Shown piece after piece: positions 47,069 to 55,794 of a stretch of DNA of 64,000 nucleotides (the stretch's first letter is position 1; each line of letters opens with the position of its first letter). Source of the DNA: Campylobacter porcelli (lineage in GTDB: Bacteria; Campylobacterota; Campylobacteria; Campylobacterales; Campylobacteraceae); contig NZ_CP018789.1 in the NCBI RefSeq assembly GCF_002139855.1, positions 868,001 through 932,000 of the forward strand, in the 5' to 3' direction. The notes under the pieces are model-generated. The model ran no database searches. It worked only from the letters and a program-made list of their open reading frames with translations, and was not told the origin of the DNA. The translations under genes and the position numbers were made by a program.

Positions 47069-48103
47069 TTGCATATCTATATACACATTCCATTTTGCGA
47101 ATCAAAGTGCCCATATTGTGCTTTTGGCTCTCATAGCGATCAATTTGCTATAACTAAAGAGTATTTTAAAGCCCTTACAAAAGAGATAAAAAATATCAAA
47201 TTCAATGATAAAATCTCCACAATATTTATAGGTGGTGGCACTCCAAGTAGCGTAGATGCTAGGTTGTATGATGAAATTTTTGAATACTTAAGACCAAATT
47301 TAAATAAAGATTGTGAGATCACAAGTGAGGCAAACCCAAACTCAGCAAATTTGAAGTGGCTAAATCATATGAGAGAGCTTGGCGTAAATCGCTTAAGCCT
47401 TGGGGCTCAAAGCTTTAATGAAAAAAAGCTTAAATTTTTAGGCAGAATTCACAACTCAAAAAGAGTATTTAAAGCTGTAGAAGATGCCAAAATAGCTGGT
47501 TTTAAAAATATAAATGTTGATATAATGTATGGCACAAAACTTGACACTAAAGCCTTAATATCTAGCGAAATTCAAGCCTTAAAAGAGCTAGAAATTACAC
47601 ATATATCAGCCTATAGCTTAATGCTTGAGAGTGAGTTTAGCTCTAAAATATCATATCAAAAAGATAGCCCAATCCTAGCTAAATATCTCATAAATTCACT
47701 TGAAAATATAGGTTTTAATCAGTATGAAATCTCAAATTTCGGTCAAATCTGTAAGCACAATCTTAGCTACTGGCAAGGCGATGACTACTATGGATTTGGT
47801 GCGTATGCTGTGGGGACAATTGGGCTAAAAAGATATAAGGGTGCGACAAATCTTAAAAATTATATAGCCAACCCTTTTAAAAAAAGCATTGAAAAATTAA
47901 GCCTTGAGGATAAAAGAAGTGAAAGAGTATTTTTAGGTCTTAGGAGCATTATTGGCGTAAGCTTAAGCGATTTAAGTTCAAATATGCAAAAAACAGCTGA
48001 AATTTTAATCAAAGAGAGAAAATTAATATTAAAAAATGGGAGAATTTATAATCCAAATTTCTTATTAGCCGATGAGATATATCTATATTTAAGCCAGCCT
48101 TAA
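47069..48103 (+). CDS. hemW: HemW, radical SAM heme chaperone
   Basis: A 344-residue HemN-like radical SAM protein. The start is TTG at 47069, preceded by TAGGAC. CESKCPYC near 10-17 is the CxxxCxxC cluster motif, and CKHNLSYWQGDDYYGFG contains the HNxxYW motif that marks HemW rather than HemN coproporphyrinogen oxidase. It is thought to insert heme into respiratory enzymes. Confidence 0.93.
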   Translation: MHIYIHIPFCESKCPYCAFGSHSDQFAITKEYFKALTKEIKNIKFNDKISTIFIGGGTPSSVDARLYDEIFEYLRPNLNKDCEITSEANPNSANLKWLNHMRELGVNRLSLGAQSFNEKKLKFLGRIHNSKRVFKAVEDAKIAGFKNINVDIMYGTKLDTKALISSEIQALKELEITHISAYSLMLESEFSSKISYQKDSPILAKYLINSLENIGFNQYEISNFGQICKHNLSYWQGDDYYGFGAYAVGTIGLKRYKGATNLKNYIANPFKKSIEKLSLEDKRSERVFLGLRSIIGVSLSDLSSNMQKTAEILIKERKLILKNGRIYNPNFLLADEIYLYLSQP

Positions 48104-48115
48104 TTAGGCTAGCTT
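48091..48115. terminator. Bidirectional hairpin between hemW and dnaK
   Basis: AAGCCAGCCT and AGGCTAGCTT pair over 10 positions with one mismatch around TAATT. The plus strand continues AAATTTTATT. It covers the hemW stop codon and lies just before the dnaK stop on the opposite strand. Confidence 0.7.
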
Positions 48116-48120
48116 AAATT

Positions 48121-49992
48121 TTATTCTACTTCAGCGTCTATGACATCATCATCTTTTTTCTTATCTTGTGCGTTGGCACCAGCGGTTTGATTTTGATACA
48201 TAGCTTCAGCTAGTTTATGGCTAACTTCGCTTAGAGCTTTTACTTTTATATCGATTTGCTCTTTTGTAGCACTCTCATCTTTTAATGTCTCTTTTAGATC
48301 ATTTAAGGCTGCTTCGATTTTAGCCCTATCTTCGCTTGGAAGTTTCTCGCCAAGCTCATCAAGAGATTTTTGAGTTTGATGGGCTAAGCTATCAGCACCA
48401 TTTCTAGCCTCAACTGCCTCTTTTCTCTTTTTATCCTCTTCTTTATGAGCTTCAGCGTCATTTACCATTTTATTTATCTCTTCTTCGCTTAAGCCGCTTG
48501 AGCCACTAATAGTTATGTTTTGAGCTTTACCACTGGCTTTATCTTTTGCTGAAACGGTTAAAATTCCATTTGCATCTATATCAAATGTAACTTCAATTTG
48601 TGGTACACCTCTTGGAGCTGGCATAATTCCTTCAAGATTGAAATTACCTAAGCTTTTATTATCTTTAGCAAATTCTCTTTCGCCTTGGAGTACATTTATA
48701 GTAACTGCACTTTGATTATCCTCAGCAGTTGAGAAAGTTTGAGATTTTTTAGTTGGGATTGTGGTACCCTTTTCAATTAGCTTACTCATTACCCCACCAA
48801 GAGTCTCAATACCAAGGCTAAGAGGTGTAACATCTAGCAAAAGAACATCTTTTACATCGCCTTTTATAACCGCACCTTGGATAGCCGCACCAATTGCTAC
48901 AACTTCATCAGGATTTACTGATTTGTTTAGCTCTTTATCAAATGCTTTTTTGACCTCTTCTTGCACTACAGGAACACGAGTTGAGCCACCTACCATTACT
49001 ACTTCTTTTATATCACTTTTGCTTATACCAGCGTCTTTTACTACCTCATTTATTTTTGTGATAGTTTGAGATACCAAATCATCTATCATACTTTCAAATT
49101 TAGCTCTACTAAGAGTTTTTGTAAGGTGTTTTGGGCCAGTTGCATCAGCTGTGATAAATGGGAGATTTATAGTTGTCTCCATAGCACTTGATAGCTCTTT
49201 TTTAGCATTTTCAGCAGCTTCTTTTAAGCGTTGAAGAGCCATTACATCACTTTTTAGATCGATTCCAGTTTCACTTTTAAACTCACTTACTAAAAAGTCA
49301 ATTAATCTATTATCAAAATCATCTCCACCTAAGAAGGCATTTCCACCTGTTGCTAAAACCTCAACTACGCTATCTCCAGTTTCTAGCACAGTTACATCAA
49401 ATGTCCCACCACCTAGGTCATAAACTACGATTTTTTCAGCCTCTTTTTTATCTAATCCATAAGCCAAAGCCGCAGCCGTAGGCTCATTTATAATTCTAAG
49501 CACATTAAGCCCTGCTATCGTGCCAGCTTCTTTTGTAGCTTTTCTTTGACTATCGTTAAAGTATGCAGGCACGGTGATAACGGCATCAGTTACACTCTCG
49601 CCTAAAAACGCTTCAGCATCTTCTTTTAATTTAATCAATACTTTAGCTGAAATTTCTTGTGGAGTATATGTTTTACCAGCTATCTCAACAGCACACGCAC
49701 CATTTCTATCTACTATATGATATGGAAGGCGGCTTTTTGCTTCCACGGCATTTTTCTCATTCATCATAAGACCCATAATTCTTTTTATAGAAAATATGGT
49801 TTTTTCTGGATTTGTTACTGCTTGGCGTTTAGCTGTATCGCCGACTAAAATCTCTCCCTTATCAGTAAAAGCCACAACGCTTGGAGTTGTATTTTTACCC
49901 TCTTTGTTAGGGATTACTTTGCTTTCGCCTCTTTCATATATGCTTACGCATGAATTTGTTGTTCCTAGGTCTATTCCTATTACTTTACTCAT
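48121..49992 (-). CDS. dnaK: Chaperone DnaK (Hsp70)
   Basis: DnaK is the ATP-driven chaperone working with GrpE and DnaJ. The 623-residue protein has the ATPase signature [10 protein letters not shown] at 5-14, [12 protein letters not shown], and [13 protein letters not shown], then the substrate-binding domain and a C-terminal [10 protein letters not shown] tail. It is the last gene of hrcA-grpE-dnaK, 22 bases after grpE. dnaJ is not in the window. Confidence 0.98.
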   Translation of the reverse strand: MSKVIGIDLGTTNSCVSIYERGESKVIPNKEGKNTTPSVVAFTDKGEILVGDTAKRQAVTNPEKTIFSIKRIMGLMMNEKNAVEAKSRLPYHIVDRNGACAVEIAGKTYTPQEISAKVLIKLKEDAEAFLGESVTDAVITVPAYFNDSQRKATKEAGTIAGLNVLRIINEPTAAALAYGLDKKEAEKIVVYDLGGGTFDVTVLETGDSVVEVLATGGNAFLGGDDFDNRLIDFLVSEFKSETGIDLKSDVMALQRLKEAAENAKKELSSAMETTINLPFITADATGPKHLTKTLSRAKFESMIDDLVSQTITKINEVVKDAGISKSDIKEVVMVGGSTRVPVVQEEVKKAFDKELNKSVNPDEVVAIGAAIQGAVIKGDVKDVLLLDVTPLSLGIETLGGVMSKLIEKGTTIPTKKSQTFSTAEDNQSAVTINVLQGEREFAKDNKSLGNFNLEGIMPAPRGVPQIEVTFDIDANGILTVSAKDKASGKAQNITISGSSGLSEEEINKMVNDAEAHKEEDKKRKEAVEARNGADSLAHQTQKSLDELGEKLPSEDRAKIEAALNDLKETLKDESATKEQIDIKVKALSEVSHKLAEAMYQNQTAGANAQDKKKDDDVIDAEVE

Positions 49993-50014
49993 TTTATATC
50001 CTTTTTATTAAAAT

Positions 50015-50536
50015 TTATTTTGCTATTACAACCATAGATGGTCTTAAAACTCTATCATTATATAGATAACCTTTTTGATAAACAGTAGCTATCTTGCCAC
50101 TTTCTACCTCATCTGTCTGTATATAATTTATAGCGTTATGAACTTCTGGGTTAAACTCACCGCTAGTATCAATCTCTTTTATACCATACTTTTCAAAGCA
50201 CTTTTTAAACTGCTCTATGGTTAAGTTTATACCATCTTTTATCTTATTTGCTATCTCATCATCGCCACTTTGTAAATTCGCAGCAATCTCCAAAGCATCA
50301 ATAACTGGCAAAAGATCTCTAGCAAAGCTCTCATTTGCGAATTTCAAAGCTTCAGCCTTTTCTCGCTCTAAACGCTTTTTGATATTTTCAAAATCCGCAG
50401 TAGCTCTTATCAAATCCTCTTTAACCTTAGCTAACTCACTATCTAATTCGCTTTGCTCATCTTGCTTACAATCTTGACAATCTTGCTCATTTAAAGCTAA
50501 ATTGTCATCTAAATTTTCATCTATATCTTGACTCAC
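50015..50536 (-). CDS. grpE: Nucleotide exchange factor GrpE
   Basis: The 173-residue GrpE has the long N-terminal helix (about 40-75; ADFENIKKRLEREK), the four-helix bundle and a beta-wing with VYQKGYLYNDRVLRPSMVVI at the C terminus. It releases ADP from DnaK. The acidic N-terminal region contains three cysteines (DCQDCKQ region), which is unusual but common in Campylobacter. It overlaps hrcA by four bases. Confidence 0.95.
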   Translation of the reverse strand: MSQDIDENLDDNLALNEQDCQDCKQDEQSELDSELAKVKEDLIRATADFENIKKRLEREKAEALKFANESFARDLLPVIDALEIAANLQSGDDEIANKIKDGINLTIEQFKKCFEKYGIKEIDTSGEFNPEVHNAINYIQTDEVESGKIATVYQKGYLYNDRVLRPSMVVIAK

Positions 50537-51321
50537 GCAGCCTCCTTTAACATACTTAAAAACTTCTCATAATCGCTATAAACGCTACTAGCACAAAGCA
50601 TAATAGCTGGTTTGCCCTGATATATCACATCAGTTTTTAATCCCATATAGCCAGTAGAAAATAGCGGACTAAAGGCTAAATTTCCATTAAAATTATTACC
50701 AAATGATGGATCTAAAATCGCCTTTATACTATCATCTTTACAAATTTCAAAAGCAATTTTCTCATTTTCTTGAAATAAAATCTCCTCTCTTTTTAAAGCT
50801 TTAATTTTAACTCTTAGCTCACTTAATCCCACTTGCATAGAGATGTGATCTAGCTCTTCTAAGCTAACTCCAATTAAATTGCTTAAAAATTTTTCAACTT
50901 TTGAGCTAAATTTAATAGATATACTCTGAGTGTTAAAATCAAGAACTAAAAAGCGATCTTTAAGATTTAAAACATCTTTTAAAAATAGCTTTTGATTTTC
51001 AAAAATCATGCAATAAATATCATTTTTATAAACTAAAAAATTTAGTAAATCAATATTATTTATAGATAATATTGGGCTAAATTTAAGTCTATTTTGCCAA
51101 TAAATCTCCATCGCACTAGCTGTAGGAATTCGCCCACCGCTAATGTGTAGTTGAGTGATCGCCCCCTCATCGCTAAGCTTTTTAAAATATACTCTAATAG
51201 TAGATGCCGGGATAGCTATATTCATTCTCATACCAAGCTCACTAGACCCAATTGGCTCATTTGCTTCTAAATATGCATGAATGATAGACTCTAGTATTAA
51301 ATCTCTCTTATCTACTTTCAT
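50533..51321 (-). CDS. hrcA: Heat-inducible transcription repressor HrcA
   Basis: HrcA represses heat-shock genes by binding CIRCE elements. The protein is 262 residues if it starts at the ATG at 51321 (MKVDKRDL). A GTG at 51330 would lie inside the CIRCE arm and adds only three residues, so the ATG is preferred. The N-terminal winged helix (about 4-70) contains PASTIRVYFKKLSDEGAITQ and HISGGRIPTASA. The rest is the GAF-like dimerisation region, divergent from Bacillus HrcA. The promoter carries HspR-like and CIRCE-like sites, so the operon is probably autoregulated. Confidence 0.92.
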   Translation of the reverse strand: MKVDKRDLILESIIHAYLEANEPIGSSELGMRMNIAIPASTIRVYFKKLSDEGAITQLHISGGRIPTASAMEIYWQNRLKFSPILSINNIDLLNFLVYKNDIYCMIFENQKLFLKDVLNLKDRFLVLDFNTQSISIKFSSKVEKFLSNLIGVSLEELDHISMQVGLSELRVKIKALKREEILFQENEKIAFEICKDDSIKAILDPSFGNNFNGNLAFSPLFSTGYMGLKTDVIYQGKPAIMLCASSVYSDYEKFLSMLKEAA

Positions 51322-51323
51322 TA

Positions 51324-51350
51324 TTAGCACTCTTTATATTTAATTGCTAA
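51324..51350 (-). promoter_or_regulatory. CIRCE-like element at the start of hrcA
   Basis: TTAGCACTC at 51324-51332 is a perfect CIRCE arm. After a nine-base spacer, AATTGCTAA at 51342-51350 matches the partner GAGTGCTAA at seven of nine positions. It lies between the promoter and the hrcA start codon. The intact arm is the one next to the gene. Confidence 0.8.
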
Positions 51351-51354
51351 GTTA

Positions 51355-51384
51355 ATTATACAACATTGAGCCAACCTTTGTCAA
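51355..51384 (-). promoter_or_regulatory. Consensus sigma70 promoter of hrcA-grpE-dnaK
   Basis: On the minus strand TTGACA (51379-51384) and TATAAT (51355-51360) are separated by 18 bases. The CIRCE-like element begins a few bases downstream of the -10, so it overlaps the transcription start. Confidence 0.88.
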
Positions 51385-51385
51385 G
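51365..51385 (-). promoter_or_regulatory. Probable HspR (HAIR-type) operator of hrcA
   Basis: CTTGACA-N7-GCTCAAT on the minus strand matches the HAIR consensus at 10 of 14 positions; both CTTGA and CTCAA cores are intact. The register over the -35 box is the same as at clpB. Confidence 0.7.
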
Positions 51386-51500
51386 TATTTTAAGCAAAAA
51401 TATTAAAATTATCAAATTTATTTAGCAATTGATATACCTAACTGCTTATAATCATAAAATTTAAATATGTGAAAATATAAATTGTATGCAAAAAATTTAT

Positions 51501-51529
51501 TGATATTTAATAACTCATAAAGTATAATT
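51501..51529 (+). promoter_or_regulatory. Promoter of the small gene at 51557
   Basis: TTGATA (51501-51506) and TATAAT (51524-51529) are separated by exactly 17 bases. The start of transcription would fall near 51536, about 20 bases before the small gene. Confidence 0.75.
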
Positions 51530-51556
51530 CACTTCTTAAATCAAAAAGGGGACAAA

Positions 51557-51724
51557 TTGAGCAATCTAACAGCAAAAGAAAGAGATGAATTAGAGCATAT
51601 TTTTACTCAAATTCAGATTAGTAGGTTTAAATTTAATATCTATAGGTATTATAAAACGCTAAATAAAAAGAGTCAATTTGCCATTAGACTACTAAGATAT
51701 AAAACCAAAAGGCTACTTAAATAG
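51557..51724 (+). CDS. Small basic protein of unknown function, 55 residues
   Basis: The reading frame starts with TTG at 51557, has a strong AAAGGGG-type ribosome site (AAGGGG around 51546-51551) and a promoter of TTGATA-17-TATAAT just upstream, so expression is well supported. The product is short and rich in lysine, arginine, tyrosine and isoleucine (about 55 residues; begins MSNLTAKERDELEH). It has no signal peptide or recognised domain. It is divergent from hrcA and its last 12 bases overlap the convergent gene at 51713. I do not recognise it; a small RNA-binding or ribosome-associated protein would fit the composition, but that is a guess. Confidence 0.65.
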   Translation: MSNLTAKERDELEHIFTQIQISRFKFNIYRYYKTLNKKSQFAIRLLRYKTKRLLK

Positions 51725-51946
51725 CTCTGGATAATTCTTTTTCATATATTCTACTACAGCTATAACCTCATCTACGCCGTTTGCGTCGCTATCTTCTAGC
51801 ACATCATCTATAACATCAATGTATCTATCAAAGGCCTCATTTATCAGCTCCTTTTTAACCCCAGCATAATACAACATACCAAGAGTCGCTAGCTCAAGCT
51901 CATAGCTCATCTCCTCTAAAGTCACATCGTTTTCATAATTTTTCAT
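51713..51946 (-). CDS. Small acidic conserved hypothetical protein
   Basis: A 77-residue protein, acidic and helical, starting MKNYENDVTLEEMSYELELA. It has no signal peptide or known domain. Its stop lies against the small gene at 51557, overlapping by 12 bases, and its start adjoins the DHH phosphoesterase gene by one base, so it probably belongs to that transcript. Function unknown. Confidence 0.7.
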   Translation of the reverse strand: MKNYENDVTLEEMSYELELATLGMLYYAGVKKELINEAFDRYIDVIDDVLEDSDANGVDEVIAVVEYMKKNYPELFK

Positions 51947-52959
51947 TATTGCTCTCCTGTTTTTTTATTAATCAAATTTACCACTTGTGATTTTATCTCA
52001 TCATAATTATAACTATCTATAAATCCAGCAAAAAACCCACCACTAGCATTTTTATGCCCACCTCCATCGCAAAGCTCTTTTGCCATTTGGCTTACATCAA
52101 AATCCCCATTTGATCTAAAGCTCATACTCTTTTTACTAGTTATATCAATGAAAAATTTAAACTCAGGATTTGCTACTAAAAAGTCATTTCCAATCACGCT
52201 AGCACTTCCTATATTATATGTTAAAATTCCTCTACTCCCACGATAATTAATACTAAATTTATCACTATTTGAAGTAAGATGTCTGACTAGATAATTTGAA
52301 TTTAGATTGCTTAGAGTATCATCATTTTTAAGGTAAAAAAACTCTTTTTTAATTCCATGAAGTCTATTATCAAGCTCGATATGGGCGTTATTTAAGCTTA
52401 AGAATTCGCAAAAATTTTTAATAAGATAAAAGATATACTCTATATGCTCCTTTTCAAACATAACCTTATTTATCTCCTTAGCTCCAGCAATTGCCCCCAT
52501 ACAGACCTTACCAAGCTCAAAATTTGGATCATTTTTTAGCCAAATATCCACCGCATTTACCGCATTACAATACGCCTCTAGCCTCTCATCAGCCCCAAAC
52601 ATCGCACTAAAAAAATCATAACAAATTTTAGTAGCACTCCTAGAGTTATCAAGATAGTACCAAGGAAATATCTGTGAGCACTCAGCACCAGTTTGATGAT
52701 GGTCTAATAAAATTAACTTAACATTTTTATCTTTGAGTTGCTCTTCGTAGCTTTGGCATTGAGTTTTGGTTAAATTTAAATCTGTAATTAAAATAACAGC
52801 CTTATCATTACCAATTTTAGAGATGATATGCGACATTTTTTTATCAATCTCTTTTCCATAATTTGAGTTATAAAATTCAATATTTTTAAGATAAAAATTA
52901 CTAACAAACTGACAAGAGTATCCATCTAAATCAGTATGACTAAGATGATAAATTTTCAT
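51946..52959 (-). CDS. DHH family phosphoesterase
   Basis: A 337-residue DHH/DHHA1 protein. HLSHTDLDGYSC at 5-16 supplies the first metal ligands, ILLDHHQTG is the DHH motif, and GGGHKNASGGFF near the C terminus is the DHHA1 signature. Relatives include NrnA-type oligoribonucleases and cyclic-di-AMP or bis-phosphate phosphatases; the substrate is unclear. The gene lies between the small acidic gene and flhA. Confidence 0.87.
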   Translation of the reverse strand: MKIYHLSHTDLDGYSCQFVSNFYLKNIEFYNSNYGKEIDKKMSHIISKIGNDKAVILITDLNLTKTQCQSYEEQLKDKNVKLILLDHHQTGAECSQIFPWYYLDNSRSATKICYDFFSAMFGADERLEAYCNAVNAVDIWLKNDPNFELGKVCMGAIAGAKEINKVMFEKEHIEYIFYLIKNFCEFLSLNNAHIELDNRLHGIKKEFFYLKNDDTLSNLNSNYLVRHLTSNSDKFSINYRGSRGILTYNIGSASVIGNDFLVANPEFKFFIDITSKKSMSFRSNGDFDVSQMAKELCDGGGHKNASGGFFAGFIDSYNYDEIKSQVVNLINKKTGEQ

Positions 52960-52971
52960 TTTATTCCTTTA

Positions 52972-55143
52972 TTAAAGTTCTGGTATCTCTATAGTCCCAA
53001 GTGTCTCAAACTGCGTGTTTGGTGCAATTTCAGCAAAGCTAAGCACAGCAATATCGATTGAGAAATTCTGCACTATACTATCTATAAATTTACGAATACT
53101 AGGCTCAACGCAAAGCACCATATCGCCTTGTTCGCTTATAGGGCGATTCTCTCTTTTTGCTCTTAATGCGCTTACTATGGCTGAAGTTTGTGCTACATTT
53201 ATCATCATAGTGTATGCACCATCTTTATAGCTTAGGCTGTCTATTAGCTTTTGCTGGGCTGAGGCTTCTAGGATATAAAAATTTAACTGACCATTCTCAT
53301 CAACATACATAGAAGTTATCACCCTTGCTAGGGCTGCTCGAACATGCTCAATTATCATATCTAAATTCTTGCTAACTTCAGCCACATCGCTAATTGCCTC
53401 AAGTATGCTAAGCATATCTTTAATAGGGATATTATCTTTAAGCAAAGCTCTTAATACCTTTTGTATAACTCCCACACCAACTACTTTTAGCGTATCATCA
53501 ACCACTACAGAGTATTCTGATTTTACCTTATCAAGGATATTTTGAACCTCTTGCTTGGTTAATAATTCACTCGCATTTTGCTTGACTAATTCGCTCATGT
53601 GAGTAGATATAACACTAGCCGCATCAGCGACTGTATATCCGCTTAATATCGCATCTTCTTTATAATTTTGATCAATCCACAAAGCATCAAGCCCAAAAGC
53701 TGGATCTTTTACCGCAATACCATCAATATCAGCACTCACATATCCACTATCCATAGCTAAGCACTTATCAGGATAAACCACGCCAGAGCCTATTACTACG
53801 CCTTTTAACTTAAATTTATACTCATTTGGCCCAAGCAAGATATTATCCCTTAATCTAATTTTAGGCATTAAAAATCCTAGCATTGTAGCCATATTTCGTC
53901 TCATAGCTCTAATTCTCTCTATCAAATCACCATCGGCAAGCTTTAAAAGTCCATAGCCCAAATCAAGCTCTAAAATTTCAATTTTTAAAATATCATCAAT
54001 CTTAGCTTGCTCCTCCATAGCGATCTCTTCTTCGCTTTTTTTAGGAAGTTTATTTGTAGATGCTTTGGCGGATTTACCTGTAGCCTCTGATGATTGGGGG
54101 CTATTTTTATCACTTTTAATTGCGCTAAAATCGATTTTGCCATCTTCTATCTGTTTTAAAATAAAGCCAATTCCTAAAAATAAAAGCCCCATAAATCCAA
54201 GCGATAGTGTTGGAAGACCTGGAACTAAAGCAAACATAAAAAGTATAAAACCAACTATCAAAAGCGTTTTATACTCGCCAAGTAGCTGGGATACGACCCC
54301 TTCGGCAAAATTATCCTCATCCTTGCTAGCTCTAGTTATAATAATAGCCGTTGCAGTTGATGTGATAAGACCTGGAATTTGGCTTACCAATCCATCTCCA
54401 ATTGTAAGAATCGTATATGTAGCTGCGGCATCTTTAATAGCCATATCATGCTCAAAAGAGCCAATCAAAAATCCACCAATAATATTAATAATTGTAATGA
54501 TAATACCAGCTACAGCGTCACCTTTTATAAATTTAGATGAACCATCCATTGCTCCATAAAAATTCGCTTCAGATATTATATCTTGACGCCTTTGCTTAGC
54601 TGCTTGCTCATCTATCAAACCCGCATTTAAATCCGCATCAATAGCCATCTGCTTTCCTGGCATCGCATCTAGAGTAAATCTAGCTTGAACTTCACTTACA
54701 CGGGTTGAGCCTTTAGTTACAACCATAAAATTTATAAGCACCAAAATACAAAAGACAATCACGCCAATTACATAGTTGCCACCAACTACGAATTTACCAA
54801 AACTAGCGATAATATCACTTACAGCCTCTGGTCCGTTATGACCTTCGCTTAAAATCATTCTAGTAGTTGCTATATTCAGTGCTAATCTAAATAGAGTAAC
54901 TATCAAAACTAAAGTAGGAAATGTGCTAAGATCTGTTGGTTTGGGTATATAAATAGAGATTAATATTATAAGCACAGATATAGCTATGGATAGAGCTAAG
55001 AAAAAATCAAGCACCCCACTAGGTAAAGGCACAATGATAATAGCCAAAATAGCTATAATGACAAAAACTACAGTTAGACTCTTAGCCTTTATAACTGGCG
55101 CTAAAAATGGCGCCACCATGGTTAAAATATTGCGTTTAGCCAA
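52972..55143 (-). CDS. flhA: Flagellar export gate protein FlhA
   Basis: FlhA is the main gate protein of the flagellar type III export apparatus and in Campylobacter is needed for RpoN-dependent flagellar gene expression. The 723-residue protein has eight membrane helices (about 1-325), the cytoplasmic loop ARFTLDAMPGKQMAIDADLN (150s; 20 residues) that marks the family, and a large cytosolic domain. The start is TTG at 55143, one base after the Rrf2 stop, so the two genes are co-transcribed. Confidence 0.97.
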   Translation of the reverse strand: MAKRNILTMVAPFLAPVIKAKSLTVVFVIIAILAIIIVPLPSGVLDFFLALSIAISVLIILISIYIPKPTDLSTFPTLVLIVTLFRLALNIATTRMILSEGHNGPEAVSDIIASFGKFVVGGNYVIGVIVFCILVLINFMVVTKGSTRVSEVQARFTLDAMPGKQMAIDADLNAGLIDEQAAKQRRQDIISEANFYGAMDGSSKFIKGDAVAGIIITIINIIGGFLIGSFEHDMAIKDAAATYTILTIGDGLVSQIPGLITSTATAIIITRASKDEDNFAEGVVSQLLGEYKTLLIVGFILFMFALVPGLPTLSLGFMGLLFLGIGFILKQIEDGKIDFSAIKSDKNSPQSSEATGKSAKASTNKLPKKSEEEIAMEEQAKIDDILKIEILELDLGYGLLKLADGDLIERIRAMRRNMATMLGFLMPKIRLRDNILLGPNEYKFKLKGVVIGSGVVYPDKCLAMDSGYVSADIDGIAVKDPAFGLDALWIDQNYKEDAILSGYTVADAASVISTHMSELVKQNASELLTKQEVQNILDKVKSEYSVVVDDTLKVVGVGVIQKVLRALLKDNIPIKDMLSILEAISDVAEVSKNLDMIIEHVRAALARVITSMYVDENGQLNFYILEASAQQKLIDSLSYKDGAYTMMINVAQTSAIVSALRAKRENRPISEQGDMVLCVEPSIRKFIDSIVQNFSIDIAVLSFAEIAPNTQFETLGTIEIPEL

Positions 55144-55144
55144 A

Positions 55145-55549
55145 CTATTTCTTCATAATATCAGCTAATGTTATCTGGTCTAAAAAGTTATCAACTCGAC
55201 CTTGCAAGTCGTTAAATATAGGCCAAATTTGGCACCCATCTCCTTTATTGCTAGGGCAATCGCATCTAGAATTTGCACACTCAAATACATTTACTTTACG
55301 CTTCTCTGCACTCTCTAAAATATGTTTAATAGTCAAATTTGATGGCTTATCAGCTAAAACAAATCCGCCATTTGCCCCCTTAAAAGAGTTTAATATCCCA
55401 GCTTTTGCTAAATTTTGTAAGATTTTAGCTAAAAAACTTTTTGAAATTCCAAGCTCTGATGATATAGTATCTACATCTTTTGGATAGTTTGCTTGCGATA
55501 ATAATATTAATGATAGCATAGCATATTCACTAGCTTTGGTAAATAACAC
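55145..55549 (-). CDS. Rrf2 family transcriptional regulator
   Basis: A 134-residue winged-helix regulator. The helix-turn-helix lies in about residues 20-55 (SSELGISKSFLAKILQNLAKAG), and the C-terminal CANSRCDCPSNKGDGC region provides cysteines that could hold an iron-sulfur cluster, as in IscR/NsrR. The start is GTG at 55549, with AAGGAG upstream. It precedes flhA directly, an arrangement known from Campylobacter jejuni. Likely signals are iron, oxygen or nitric oxide, inferred from the family. Confidence 0.9.
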   Translation of the reverse strand: MLFTKASEYAMLSLILLSQANYPKDVDTISSELGISKSFLAKILQNLAKAGILNSFKGANGGFVLADKPSNLTIKHILESAEKRKVNVFECANSRCDCPSNKGDGCQIWPIFNDLQGRVDNFLDQITLADIMKK

Positions 55550-55794
55550 CTTTGCTCCTTTGAGAATTTAAATTCAGATATTCTACTAAAAAATATATTA
55601 ATATTAACTTTTTTTAGAGTATAATATCAACTTATTTTTAATATTTTAAGATAAATTAATAAGCATTTATAAATAGCTTTTATATGGATATTTTCATTTA
55701 ATTATAGTGATAAATCTTAGGCATTTATCAAGGTGCCATTTTGCTTATTTTAATTATAAATTTATAGTAAAATTAAATTTAGGAAAATAGATAT

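Noticed and set aside
51322-51330. GTG start for hrcA
   Set aside because: It would put the start inside the CIRCE arm and adds only three residues; the ATG at 51321 is more plausible.
55620-55625. TATAAT on the plus strand between Rrf2 and murJ as an sRNA promoter
   Set aside because: There is no -35, no extended -10, and no structured or G/C-richer transcript region follows; A/T-rich background explains it.
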